A DNA stretch of 64,000 nt. Source: DATMNI01 sp963817515. GTDB taxonomy: Bacteria; Acidobacteriota; Terriglobia; Bryobacterales; Bryobacteraceae. The stretch covers positions 62,001 through 126,000 of the forward strand of contig CAWFPJ010000014.1 in the NCBI GenBank assembly GCA_963817515.1, read 5' to 3'. A program made the translations under genes and the position numbers. The stretch's first letter is position 1; each line of letters begins with the position of its first letter. A model generated the notes under the pieces. It was given only the letters and a program-made list of their open reading frames with translations. It was not told the origin of the DNA and did no database searches. Positions 16,044-23,970 of this stretch are shown one piece after another.

Positions 16044-18311
16044 TTACCGCACGACGTAATACCCGAAGAACACCAAAGCGCCAATCACCACAAAGAACGC
16101 GTAAGCCTGGACGCGGCCGGTCTGCAGAATGCAGGCCGGATAAGAAAGCATCTTCACGAAGAACGATCCGAAGCGCACCGCGCCATCGATAATCCAGGTG
16201 TCCCACCACATCGAAACCCGCGAGCTGAAGCGCGTCAGCCAGCCCGCGCCGTTGACACCGCCATCCACCACGTTGCGGTCGAAGGCGCCCAGCAGCAGGC
16301 CGCCGCGTTTGCACAGGCCGTCCACAAACACATATTCGTAAATCTCATCCACGTACCACTTGGCGTAGAGCAGGTTGTGCAGCGGCTTCACGGACTTCTC
16401 AATGGTGTCCGGTATTTCCGGCTTGTGGTGATAGAAGTAGCGGGCCACCACAATGCCGATGATGGCGATGGCGACAGAAAGCCCCATCAGGGTCCACTCC
16501 ACCGACGCGTTGTGCGCGCCCTCGTTGGCCGCTTCCACCGCGGCTGAAGCGAACGCCGGTTCGAGCCACCGTTCGAAGCCGCGGAAGTTATCGCCAAACA
16601 ATGCCCACAGCTTCGGCACGCCCAGCCAGCCTGCCAGGATGCTTCCTAAGGCCAGAACCGTGAGAGGCACCGTCATGGCCGCGGGCGACTCGTGGATATG
16701 GCTGGCGACTTCCGGCGAGACGCGCGACTTGCCATAGAACGTCATGTTCATCAGCCGCCACATGTAGAACGCCGTCATCGCCGCCGTCGCCAAACCCACA
16801 ATCCACAAGAGCGTCGATCCCCGCGGCGAACTGTATGCCTGCCAGAGGATTTCATCCTTGGAGAAGAAGCCGGCCAGCCCCGGAATGCCCGCGATCGCCA
16901 CCGACCCCACCCACATAGTCCAGTGCGTGATCGGAATCTTGTCCTTCAGTCCGCCCATGCGGCGCATGTCCTGTTCCCCGCCCAGCGAATGGATCACCGA
17001 GCCAGAGCCAAGGAAGAGCAGGGCCTTGAAAAACGCGTGCGTGAAGAGATGAAACACAGCCACCCAATATGCGCCGACCCCCAGCGCCAGAAACATGTAT
17101 CCAAGCTGGCTGACAGTGGAATATGCCAGGACGCGTTTAATATCGTTTTGCACCAATGCGATCGACGCCGCCAGAATCGCCGTGAATGCGCCCACCGAAG
17201 CCACGATGGTGGACGTGTTGGGAGTCAACTGGAACAACGCCGCCGACCGCGCCACCATGTACACGCCCGCGGTAACCATGGTGGCCGCATGGATCAGCGC
17301 GGAGACCGGCGTGGGGCCTTCCATGGCATCCGGCAGCCAGACGTACAGCGGAAATTGCGCCGACTTGCCGGTGGCGCCGAAAAACATCAGCAGCGAAATA
17401 ATGCTCAGTGTGCCGAAGCCCGCCACTTCCGGAGAAAATTGGCCGCTGCGCAATACGGCGTTCACGTCCGTGAATCGCACCGTGCCCAGCACCGACAGCA
17501 TGAGCAGCATGCCCATGACGAAGCCCGCATCGCCCACGCGGTTTACGATGAACGCCTTCTTCCCGGCGTCGCCCGCCGACTTCTTCTGGAAGTAGAAGCC
17601 GATCAGAAGGTAGCTGCACAAGCCCACGCCTTCCCAACCAACAAACAACAGCGTGTAATTGTTCGCCAGCACCAGCATGAGCATGAAGAAGACGAACAAA
17701 TTAAGGTAGCCGAAGAAACGGTAGTAGCCGTTATCGTGCGCCATGTAGCCGATGGAGTATACGTGAATCAGGAAACCGATGCCGGTCACCACCAGGATCA
17801 TCACCGAGCTCAGCGGATCCAGCAAAAACCCCCAGTCCGCCTGGAACGTGGCCATCTGGCCGTTAGCCATGTGGAACGGCAGACCGGCGATCCATGTGAA
17901 CTGGATCAACTCATAAATCCGCGGGGTTTTCTGCGCCAGTTGCCAGACCGCACCCACCGAGAAGATGAAAGAGAGCAGCAGCATTCCCGGACAAATGAGA
18001 TTGACGAGGAACTTCAGCGGCGAATGGTGATGATGCCCATGTGCGTCGTGCCCGTCATGTTCATGATCATGGGTGTGGCCGTGAGTGTGATCGTGATCGT
18101 GCCCATGTGAATGGTCATGCGAGTGGCCCTGGTCGTGAGCATGGTCGTGCGAGTGGCCGTGCCCATGCTCGTCGTAGATCGGTTCCACTCCCGGGGCCAC
18201 TGCCACGCTCGACACCGGTTGCGGGTCCAGCTTCTTGCCGAAGAAGAACATCAGCGCCGCTCCCAGGAGCGGGAACAAAGGGATCAGCCAGATTTGGTCC
18301 AGGAAATTCAC
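16044..18311 (-). CDS. nuoL: NADH-quinone oxidoreductase subunit L with a histidine-rich insert
   Basis: 755-residue distal proton-pumping subunit. Core motifs are normal: GWEGVGLCSYLLIGF (TM5 Glu), FPLYVWLPDAMEGPTPVSALIHAATMV (given here as a family block) and LAYSTVSQLGYMFLA; a C-terminal lateral helix and last helix follow. Between helix 1 (about 5-24) and helix 2 (from about 99) lies an insert with 24 His in residues 49-96, mostly as HD, HS and HG pairs. E. coli NuoL (about 613 residues) has no such segment, so the extra length is partly explained by it. By standard NuoL topology the loop would face the cytoplasm. It looks like a metal-binding or metal-storage segment. Confidence 0.95.
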   Translation of the reverse strand: MNFLDQIWLIPLFPLLGAALMFFFGKKLDPQPVSSVAVAPGVEPIYDEHGHGHSHDHAHDQGHSHDHSHGHDHDHTHGHTHDHEHDGHDAHGHHHHSPLKFLVNLICPGMLLLSFIFSVGAVWQLAQKTPRIYELIQFTWIAGLPFHMANGQMATFQADWGFLLDPLSSVMILVVTGIGFLIHVYSIGYMAHDNGYYRFFGYLNLFVFFMLMLVLANNYTLLFVGWEGVGLCSYLLIGFYFQKKSAGDAGKKAFIVNRVGDAGFVMGMLLMLSVLGTVRFTDVNAVLRSGQFSPEVAGFGTLSIISLLMFFGATGKSAQFPLYVWLPDAMEGPTPVSALIHAATMVTAGVYMVARSAALFQLTPNTSTIVASVGAFTAILAASIALVQNDIKRVLAYSTVSQLGYMFLALGVGAYWVAVFHLFTHAFFKALLFLGSGSVIHSLGGEQDMRRMGGLKDKIPITHWTMWVGSVAIAGIPGLAGFFSKDEILWQAYSSPRGSTLLWIVGLATAAMTAFYMWRLMNMTFYGKSRVSPEVASHIHESPAAMTVPLTVLALGSILAGWLGVPKLWALFGDNFRGFERWLEPAFASAAVEAANEGAHNASVEWTLMGLSVAIAIIGIVVARYFYHHKPEIPDTIEKSVKPLHNLLYAKWYVDEIYEYVFVDGLCKRGGLLLGAFDRNVVDGGVNGAGWLTRFSSRVSMWWDTWIIDGAVRFGSFFVKMLSYPACILQTGRVQAYAFFVVIGALVFFGYYVVR
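18024..18167 (-). other. Sequence coding the His-rich loop of NuoL (24 His in 48 residues)
   Basis: A 144-bp stretch dominated by CAT/CAC codons alternating with Asp, Ser, Gly and Thr codons. It has a near-repetitive 6-bp periodicity that fits growth by replication slippage. It stays in frame with nuoL and has no stop. Confidence 0.85.
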
Positions 18312-18318
18312 GAGTCTC

Positions 18319-18627
18319 CTACCACTTCAGTAAGTCGATCTCATCCGCCAGCACAGTTTCTTTGTTACGGAACAAGGCGATCAGAATGCCCAACCCCACG
18401 GCTGCTTCCGCTACCGCATCCACAATCACAAAAATGGCGAAGACCTGCCCGCGGGGATTCCCCCAAACATGCGAAAACGCGATCAGGTTAATATTGACCG
18501 CGTTCAAAATCAGCTCAATGGACATCAGGATGATCACGATGTTCCGCCGCGTGAGCACGCCCACGGTGCCGATCAGCAGCAGGGCCGCGCTCAAAGCCAG
18601 ATAGTGAACGGTTGTTATGGGAGCCAT
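18319..18627 (-). CDS. nuoK: NADH-quinone oxidoreductase subunit K
   Basis: 102-residue, three-helix membrane subunit. The conserved intramembrane Glu residues needed for proton transfer are in MSIELILNAVN (helix 2) and DAVAEAAVGLGILIAL (helix 3). Length is normal. The start is ATG 18627; nuoL begins 7 bases after its stop. Confidence 0.95.
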   Translation of the reverse strand: MAPITTVHYLALSAALLLIGTVGVLTRRNIVIILMSIELILNAVNINLIAFSHVWGNPRGQVFAIFVIVDAVAEAAVGLGILIALFRNKETVLADEIDLLKW

Positions 18628-18661
18628 TGTCAGATCCTCGCCATCATACGTGCCGGCATCT

Positions 18662-19177
18662 TCATATGCGCTTTTTGGCCATCACTACAGAACCCACCAC
18701 CGCCACCAGCAAAACGATGGACGCAATCTCGAAGGGCAGCAGATATTCGCCGAACAGCGAGTCCGCAATTATTTCCGTGTTTCCCAAGCCGGCAGGCAAT
18801 CCGGCCACGGGCACATCGGCAATGTGAATGGTTCCGGAGCCGCGATAGATGAAGTAGCTGACCTCCGCGCCCACCAGCGCCACCGCAGTCAGCGCCACCA
18901 GCCACTGCCGGTTGAACTGCCGCTCCTTGGCCGCCTGGTCCAGGTTCACCAGCATGATCACGAACAGAAACAGCACCATGATGCCGCCAACATAAAGCAC
19001 AATCTGTACCGCGAACAGGAACTCAGCCTGCTGCAGCAGATACAGGCCCGCCACGCCGAGAAGAGATACGATCAGCGAGATGGCGCTGTGAATAGCGTTC
19101 CGCCTGGTAATGGTCAGGATGCCGCCCAACAGAACCATCACGGCGAAAATGTAGAACAGAATGGTGTCCGTCAGCAT
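18662..19177 (-). CDS. nuoJ: NADH-quinone oxidoreductase subunit J
   Basis: 171-residue membrane subunit with five helices. The block VLYVGGIMVLFLFVIMLVN is the helix 3 signature (pi-bulge region). Start ATG 19177 overlaps the end of nuoI by 7 bases. The middle loop and the C-terminal KKR are ordinary. Confidence 0.95.
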   Translation of the reverse strand: MLTDTILFYIFAVMVLLGGILTITRRNAIHSAISLIVSLLGVAGLYLLQQAEFLFAVQIVLYVGGIMVLFLFVIMLVNLDQAAKERQFNRQWLVALTAVALVGAEVSYFIYRGSGTIHIADVPVAGLPAGLGNTEIIADSLFGEYLLPFEIASIVLLVAVVGSVVMAKKRI

Positions 19178-19626
19178 TTGTATTGAGTAGGCTTGGGACC
19201 CTCTTCCAGAATCTGGCGGTCCCAGATCTGGCCCTCGCGCGTGTATGTGGCCATTTCAAAATCCTGCGTCAGCTCAAGCGCATCCACCGGGCAGGCGTCT
19301 TCGCACAGTCCGCAGAACATGCACCGGGAAGTGTCGTAGGTAAACGTGGTGAGGTCCTTGCGCTTGGTTACTTCATTGCGCATGCTGGTCACAACGATCA
19401 GGTCTTCGGGGCAGGCCAGCGCGCACAGATTGCACGAAATACAAAGCGTCTCTCCATTGTCCGGATTGATGTTGAGCCGCGGCGCCCCGCGATATCTCTC
19501 CGCCACCTTGGGCCGCTCCGCCGGATATTGCTCCGTGTATATGTACTTCGGATGCTGGTTCCGGAAGGTTACCCACAGCCCCTGGAACAGATCCACCAGA
19601 AAGATTTTCTTAAGAAGCCCAATCAT
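19171..19626 (-). CDS. nuoI: NADH-quinone oxidoreductase subunit I (two 4Fe-4S clusters)
   Basis: 151 residues. Two ferredoxin-type motifs, CISCNLCALACP and CMFCGLCEDACP, bind the N6a and N6b clusters that pass electrons toward NuoB. An N-terminal amphipathic segment would rest on the membrane. It follows nuoD after a 125-bp gap filled by a palindromic repeat, an unusual break in an otherwise tightly packed cluster. Confidence 0.95.
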   Translation of the reverse strand: MIGLLKKIFLVDLFQGLWVTFRNQHPKYIYTEQYPAERPKVAERYRGAPRLNINPDNGETLCISCNLCALACPEDLIVVTSMRNEVTKRKDLTTFTYDTSRCMFCGLCEDACPVDALELTQDFEMATYTREGQIWDRQILEEGPKPTQYKC

Positions 19627-19644
19627 AGGTTAACCATCCAGTTC

Positions 19645-19743
19645 TTTACCGCAGAGACGCGGAGACGCCGAGAAATGATGGAGAAGCATTATTGAATGTG
19701 CGCTCCGCGTTTTCCTCCGCGTCTCCGCGCCTCCGCGGTAAAG
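19645..19743. repeat. Dispersed inverted-repeat element, copy A
   Basis: About 99 bp with terminal inverted repeats: the left end TTTACCGCAGAGACGC pairs with the right end GCGTCTCCGC...GCGGTAAAG. It fills the nuoD-nuoI gap. Copy B at 61201-61296 has the same ends and the same GCGTTTT core on the right side. No coding capacity is seen. It fits a small non-autonomous element or REP/BIME-like unit. Confidence 0.65.
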
Positions 19744-19751
19744 AGCAGGTC

Positions 19752-20864
19752 TCACCGATCCACCTCGCCCAGCACAATATCCAACGTCCCGATCACCGCC
19801 ACTACATCGGCCACCAGACCACCACGGATCATGCGGTCGAGCGCCTGTAAGTTCACAAATGATGGCGGCCTCACCCGCACGCGATAGGGCTGCGTGGAGC
19901 CGTCGCTCACCACGTAATATCCCAGTTCACCCTTGGGCGCTTCAATCGAAACGTACGCCTCGCCCACCGCCGGCTTGATCACCTTCCCCACCTTGCCCAT
20001 GATGGGCCCTTCGGGGATCGCGGCGACGGCCTGGCGCATGATGCGCACCGATTGCCGCATCTCTTCCATGCGCACCACGTACCGGTCATAGGTATCGCCG
20101 TTCTGCCGCGTGGGAATGTCGAACTCGTATTTTTCGTAGCCCGAATACGGCTGCGCCTTACGCAAGTCCCACTTCACGCCGGCAGCGCGCAACACCGGAC
20201 CGGTTACGCCGAACTCCTTGCACTCGTCGGCGCTCAGAATTCCAACATCTTTCAGGCGCCCCACCCAGATGCGGTTGTTGGTGAGCAGTTCCTCGTATTC
20301 GTCCACCTTGGGCACGAACATGTCGCAGAACTCATTGATCTCGCGCTCAAAGCCGTCGTAGGTTTCGTAGAGCAGCCCGCCGATGCGGAAGGCATGCGTG
20401 GTCAGCCGCGCGCCGCAGTACTTTTCGAAAATCTTCAGGGCCTCTTCGCGTTCGCGCAGGCAATAAAACACCGGCGTGATGGCGCCGATATCGAGGGCGT
20501 GCGTCCCCAGCCAAAGCAGGTGGCTGGCAATGCGGTTCAGCTCCGTGAGGATCACGCGGATGGCCTGCGCCCTGGGAGGCGCCTCCACGTTCAGCATCTT
20601 CTCCACGGCCAGGCAGTAGCCCAGCCCATTCGAGACCGCCGCTACATAGTCCATGCGGTCCACGTACGGGTTGAACTGCGCGTACGTCCGGTTCTCGGCA
20701 ATCTTCTCCACGCCGCGGTGCAGATAGCCGATGATGCATTCCGTGCCCAGCACCTTCTCGCCGTCGAGCTTGAGGATCACGCGGAGCACCCCATGCGTGG
20801 AAGGGTGCTGCGGGCCCATGTTGAGAACTAATTCTGTGGAGTCTAGAAAAGTTTGGTCCGGCAT
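19752..20864 (-). CDS. nuoD: NADH-quinone oxidoreductase subunit D
   Basis: 370-residue 49-kDa-type subunit, related to the large subunit of NiFe hydrogenases, that helps form the quinone pocket. Blocks include NMGPQHPSTHGVLR (His-Gly loop at the quinone site), GYLHRGVEKIAE and the C-terminal ALDRMIRGGLVADVVAVIGTLDIVLGEVDR (split into shorter known pieces). ATG 20864 is chosen; a GTG at 20882 in frame would overlap nuoC by 11 bases. The nuoC stop at 20872 lies 8 bases before this ATG. Confidence 0.95.
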   Translation of the reverse strand: MPDQTFLDSTELVLNMGPQHPSTHGVLRVILKLDGEKVLGTECIIGYLHRGVEKIAENRTYAQFNPYVDRMDYVAAVSNGLGYCLAVEKMLNVEAPPRAQAIRVILTELNRIASHLLWLGTHALDIGAITPVFYCLREREEALKIFEKYCGARLTTHAFRIGGLLYETYDGFEREINEFCDMFVPKVDEYEELLTNNRIWVGRLKDVGILSADECKEFGVTGPVLRAAGVKWDLRKAQPYSGYEKYEFDIPTRQNGDTYDRYVVRMEEMRQSVRIMRQAVAAIPEGPIMGKVGKVIKPAVGEAYVSIEAPKGELGYYVVSDGSTQPYRVRVRPPSFVNLQALDRMIRGGLVADVVAVIGTLDIVLGEVDR

Positions 20865-20871
20865 ACCTGCT

Positions 20872-21504
20872 TTACTGACCACTCTCTATGCCCAGGTTTT
20901 CCTGAACCCATCGATCGTCTTGCTGAAGAATACCGTAGTCCTTGCGCAGCGGGTAGCCCTGCCATTCTTCGGGCAGCAGAATCCGCGTCATGTGCGGATG
21001 GCCCGCGAACTCGATGCCGAACATGTCGAACACTTCGCGCTCCAGCCAGTTGGCCGTCAGGTGTACGTCCACCGCGGTCTCCGGCTTGTAGCCATCGGCG
21101 ATGAAGGTCTTGAGGCGGATGCGCTCGTTGCGCAAGAAGCTATAAAGAATATAGACCAGGTCAAAGCGCTCGGCGCGTTTGGGCCAATCCACGGCGGTAA
21201 TGTCCACCAGATAGTCGAAGTCGGCTTCGAGCTTCAGAAATTCCAAAACAGAAATCGCAGCCTCGGGTTTGGCAACGATAAAATTCTGTCCGAGGTAGCT
21301 CGAAGTTTCGCCGATCCTGTCGCCGAACCGGGTCTTTAATTCACGGGTAAGATCGCTATCCCACGGAATAGCTGCCATAGTGGCCGGCGGTTTCGGTGGG
21401 GCTGCATGACCCGCTGCTGCGGCCGGTTTTGCCGGTGGCGCGGCGGGCTTGACGGGTTCGGGCGGAGGCGCCTGCGAACCCCCAGGCGTCTGCTCATCAG
21501 CCAT
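20872..21504 (-). CDS. nuoC: NADH-quinone oxidoreductase subunit C with a Pro/Ala-rich N-terminal extension
   Basis: 210 residues. The 30-kDa domain covers about 55-205 and shows FLKLEADFDYLVDITAVDW, ANWLEREVFDMFGIEF and RILLPEEWQGYPLRKDYG. The first 42 residues are Pro/Ala/Lys-rich and probably disordered. ATG 21504 is supported by AAGGA 6 bases upstream; an internal ATG at 21378 lacks such a site. It is the first gene of the nuo cluster. No nuoA or nuoB precedes it; the next gene upstream is divergent. Confidence 0.93.
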   Translation of the reverse strand: MADEQTPGGSQAPPPEPVKPAAPPAKPAAAAGHAAPPKPPATMAAIPWDSDLTRELKTRFGDRIGETSSYLGQNFIVAKPEAAISVLEFLKLEADFDYLVDITAVDWPKRAERFDLVYILYSFLRNERIRLKTFIADGYKPETAVDVHLTANWLEREVFDMFGIEFAGHPHMTRILLPEEWQGYPLRKDYGILQQDDRWVQENLGIESGQ

Positions 21505-21528
21505 TCATGTTCCTTGTGAAGACTCCTA

Positions 21529-21557
21529 CATTTATCACTTGCGGCGATTAGAGTCAA
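21529..21557 (-). promoter_or_regulatory. Candidate promoter of the nuo cluster
   Basis: On the minus strand TTGACT (21557-21552) is followed after 17 bases by TAAATG (21534-21529), giving a transcript with a short leader containing the AAGGA site of nuoC. A perfect TATAAT (21563-21558) directly upstream has no matching -35. The -10 match is only fair. Confidence 0.35.
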
Positions 21558-21688
21558 ATTATACAACACCTGAATCAGCGCCTCGCAAACGGCGCTGAAT
21601 CCCGACCGTTTAACCCCCGTTAAGCCCCAATCGAGCCATCTGCCTCAACAAACCGGCCGGCGCGTGCTGTAATATATCCTTGCGCCAT

Positions 21689-22714
21689 ATGCACGCATCC
21701 AAACATCTCATCAGGGCGTGGAACAGCTTTCACCGCCGGGCCCGTGAGATCCGGATGATTGCCAGAGGCCTGGCCTCAAAAGACCACCCCATCCTGGCGC
21801 ACATTATCCCCATGCGGCGGTGCAATCTTGCCTGCACCTACTGCAACGAATACGACGATTTTTCCAAGCCCGTTGCCATCGAGGTCATGTACCAGCGGTT
21901 GGACCGCCTGGCCGCGCTCGGGACCACCATCGTCACTATCAGCGGCGGCGAACCGCTGCTTCACCCGGACCTCGATTTGATCGTCGCGCGCATCCGCCGG
22001 AACGGCGCCATCGCCGGCATGATCACCAACGGATACCTGCTGACCGCCGACCGTATCGGCCGTCTCAATCGCGCCGGCCTGGACCACCTGCAGATCTCCA
22101 TCGACAACGTGATGCCCGATGACGTCTCGAAAAAGAGCCTGAAGGTGCTTGACCGGAAGCTGCAACTTCTGGCCGGGCACGCCGAATTTCACGTGAACAT
22201 TAATTCCGTGGTCGGCGGCGGTATCCACACGCCGCAGGACGCCCTTATCATCGGAAAGCGCGCGCTCGAACTCGGCTTCACCTCTACCGTCGGCATCATT
22301 CATGACGGCGACGGCCAGTTACATCCGCTGCAGAACGCCGAGCGCGAGGTCTACCTGACTATGCGCTCCATGGAAAAAAGCAGCTACGCGCAGATCAACT
22401 ATTTCCAGGACAACATCGCGCACGGCAAGGAAAACCAGTGGCGCTGCCGGGCCGGCGCGAGATACCTGTACATCTGCGAGGACGGCCTGGTGCACTACTG
22501 CTCCCAGCAGCGCGGCTATCCCGGCAAACCGCTGCTTGAGTACACCGTGGAAGACATCCGCCGCGAATACCGGACGGCCAAGAGTTGCGCCCCCCGGTGC
22601 ACCGTCTCCTGCGTGCACCAGATCTCCTACGTGGATTTCTGGCGCGACCCGCAGGACCTCACCTCGTCGCACGCCGGCGACGCCCAGCCGCAAAGATTGG
22701 TCCAGCTTCGGTAA
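21689..22714 (+). CDS. Radical SAM protein with SPASM-like C-terminal cysteines
   Basis: 341 residues. Cys45, Cys49 and Cys52 in RCNLACTYC are the CxxxCxxC ligands of the radical SAM 4Fe-4S cluster, followed by VTISGGEPLLHPDL (SAM-binding). The C-terminal third has further cysteines (WRCRAGARYLYIC, HYCSQQRG, CAPRCTVSC) like the auxiliary clusters of SPASM or twitch domains, used on peptides and other substrates. No peptide substrate gene is evident nearby and the neighbours are the divergent nuo cluster and a convergent aminotransferase. Function unknown. ATG 21689 is preferred to TTG 21680. Confidence 0.85.
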   Translation: MHASKHLIRAWNSFHRRAREIRMIARGLASKDHPILAHIIPMRRCNLACTYCNEYDDFSKPVAIEVMYQRLDRLAALGTTIVTISGGEPLLHPDLDLIVARIRRNGAIAGMITNGYLLTADRIGRLNRAGLDHLQISIDNVMPDDVSKKSLKVLDRKLQLLAGHAEFHVNINSVVGGGIHTPQDALIIGKRALELGFTSTVGIIHDGDGQLHPLQNAEREVYLTMRSMEKSSYAQINYFQDNIAHGKENQWRCRAGARYLYICEDGLVHYCSQQRGYPGKPLLEYTVEDIRREYRTAKSCAPRCTVSCVHQISYVDFWRDPQDLTSSHAGDAQPQRLVQLR

Positions 22715-22729
22715 GCCGGGCCGCAGCCT

Positions 22730-23881
22730 TCAGGCCATCACTTTACGGAAGGCGGTCTTGAATTTGTCCATCTCTTCCTGGGTTCCAACGGTTACGCGGA
22801 CGTGCGTGGGCCAACTCTTCCAAACGCGGCCTATGTAGACATTTTCCTTGCGCATGGCCTCGACGATCTCGCCTCCCGGCCGCTTCACATCCACCATGAA
22901 ACAGTTTGAAACCGAGGGCACGTAGCTGTATTTCCCCTTTTCCAGGAACTCCAATACGTTCTCGCGAACATTGCCAATCAGTTTCCGTCGCTCCGCAACC
23001 ACATACCTGGCTTCCAGGCTGGCGCTGGCCGCTGCCATGCCGGTGATCGGCATCATGGTGGCACTGAACCCGTTCAACTTCTGCAGCAGGTCGGGACGCG
23101 CGATGGCCGCTCCCGCGCGGAGGCCCGCCATGCCGTATATCTTCGAGAAGGTCCGCAGGATCACGACATCCTTATCGGCCGCCACCAGGTCGCTGCAAAA
23201 CGGCGCGCCGGCGATGTGCGTGTAGGCTTCATCGATCATCACCACGGTCCCTTTAGGCTTGTTGGCCACCAGCCACTCGATTTCCGACCGCGGCGTCAAA
23301 GTGCCGGTGGGGTTGTTGGGGTTGCAGAGATAAATCAGCCCGGCATCGGGACTGGCCGCGGCCATCGCTTTGACATCGTGGGCATAGCCTTTGTTCTTCA
23401 GCAGCGGCACGCGGATCACCTTGGCGTCGATGAACCCGGCCGCGCGCTCACCGGCTTCGTAGCCCGGATCGCCGGTTACGAACGGCCTGGTGGGCGAAGT
23501 GAATGCCAGCACCGCCTGATGCAAAGGACCGCTCGACCCCGCATGAATCCTCACGTAATCTAACTTCACGCCCTCTTGCTCAGCCAGGATTTTCTGCACG
23601 CGGTCGCCTTCGCTGTAGCGGTAGCGCCCTCCGAGAGCGATCATGTTGTGCGCCGCTTCCCGGGCCTCTTTGCAGGGGCCGAGAGGGTTTTCATTGGCAT
23701 TGATCAGCACCGCATCGGCCGGCGCATTCACTTTTGAAAGCTGCGCCAGGGCCGGCTCATTGTAGAACGGCAGTGCCGCGGCACCGGCGCCCACCATGGC
23801 GGCAATCCGGCCAAAACTCCGGCGCGTAAAACCGCGTTTCACTAAGTCGCATTGTTGCTCTTCGGTCAGGATAGTATTCAT
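22730..23881 (-). CDS. Tat-exported aminotransferase, histidinol-phosphate aminotransferase-like
   Basis: 383 residues. Residues 15-45 form a twin-arginine signal (FTRRSFGRIAAMVGAGAAAL), so the folded, PLP-loaded enzyme should be exported. The catalytic part is a fold type I aminotransferase: NPNNPTG (187-193), IDEAY (218), Lys247 in TFSKIYGMAGLR as the PLP Schiff base. HisC itself is cytoplasmic, so this paralogue is unlikely to serve histidine synthesis; the substrate is unknown. It has its own promoter and Shine-Dalgarno (AGGGAAGG) and is convergent with the radical SAM gene, 15 bases away. Confidence 0.85.
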   Translation of the reverse strand: MNTILTEEQQCDLVKRGFTRRSFGRIAAMVGAGAAALPFYNEPALAQLSKVNAPADAVLINANENPLGPCKEAREAAHNMIALGGRYRYSEGDRVQKILAEQEGVKLDYVRIHAGSSGPLHQAVLAFTSPTRPFVTGDPGYEAGERAAGFIDAKVIRVPLLKNKGYAHDVKAMAAASPDAGLIYLCNPNNPTGTLTPRSEIEWLVANKPKGTVVMIDEAYTHIAGAPFCSDLVAADKDVVILRTFSKIYGMAGLRAGAAIARPDLLQKLNGFSATMMPITGMAAASASLEARYVVAERRKLIGNVRENVLEFLEKGKYSYVPSVSNCFMVDVKRPGGEIVEAMRKENVYIGRVWKSWPTHVRVTVGTQEEMDKFKTAFRKVMA

Positions 23882-23923
23882 GAACCTTCCCTCTGCTGAC
23901 GATGGCCTGGTGACGATGGATTG

Positions 23924-23953
23924 AAGATATCAAGGCCGAACAGCCAGTGTCAA
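23924..23953 (-). promoter_or_regulatory. Sigma-70-type promoter of the Tat-exported aminotransferase
   Basis: Minus strand: TTGACA (23953-23948), 18-base spacer, TATCTT (23929-23924) preceded by TGA as an extended -10. This would give a leader of about 35 bases before ATG 23881. It is the best -35/-10 pair I found in the window. Confidence 0.55.
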
Positions 23954-23970
23954 CCGTCCCGGACACCCTC

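Noticed and set aside
16692..18110. Long open frame opposite nuoL
   Set aside because: Shadow of nuoL, rich in Arg and His without domains.
18024..18167. His-rich stretch as a CRISPR or satellite array
   Set aside because: The repeats are 6 bp, imperfect, in frame and without spacers; it is coding.
21558..21563. TATAAT upstream of nuoC as its -10 box
   Set aside because: No -35 hexamer at a usable distance; the TTGACT 17-base TAAATG pair just downstream fits the leader better, though the TATAAT cannot be excluded.
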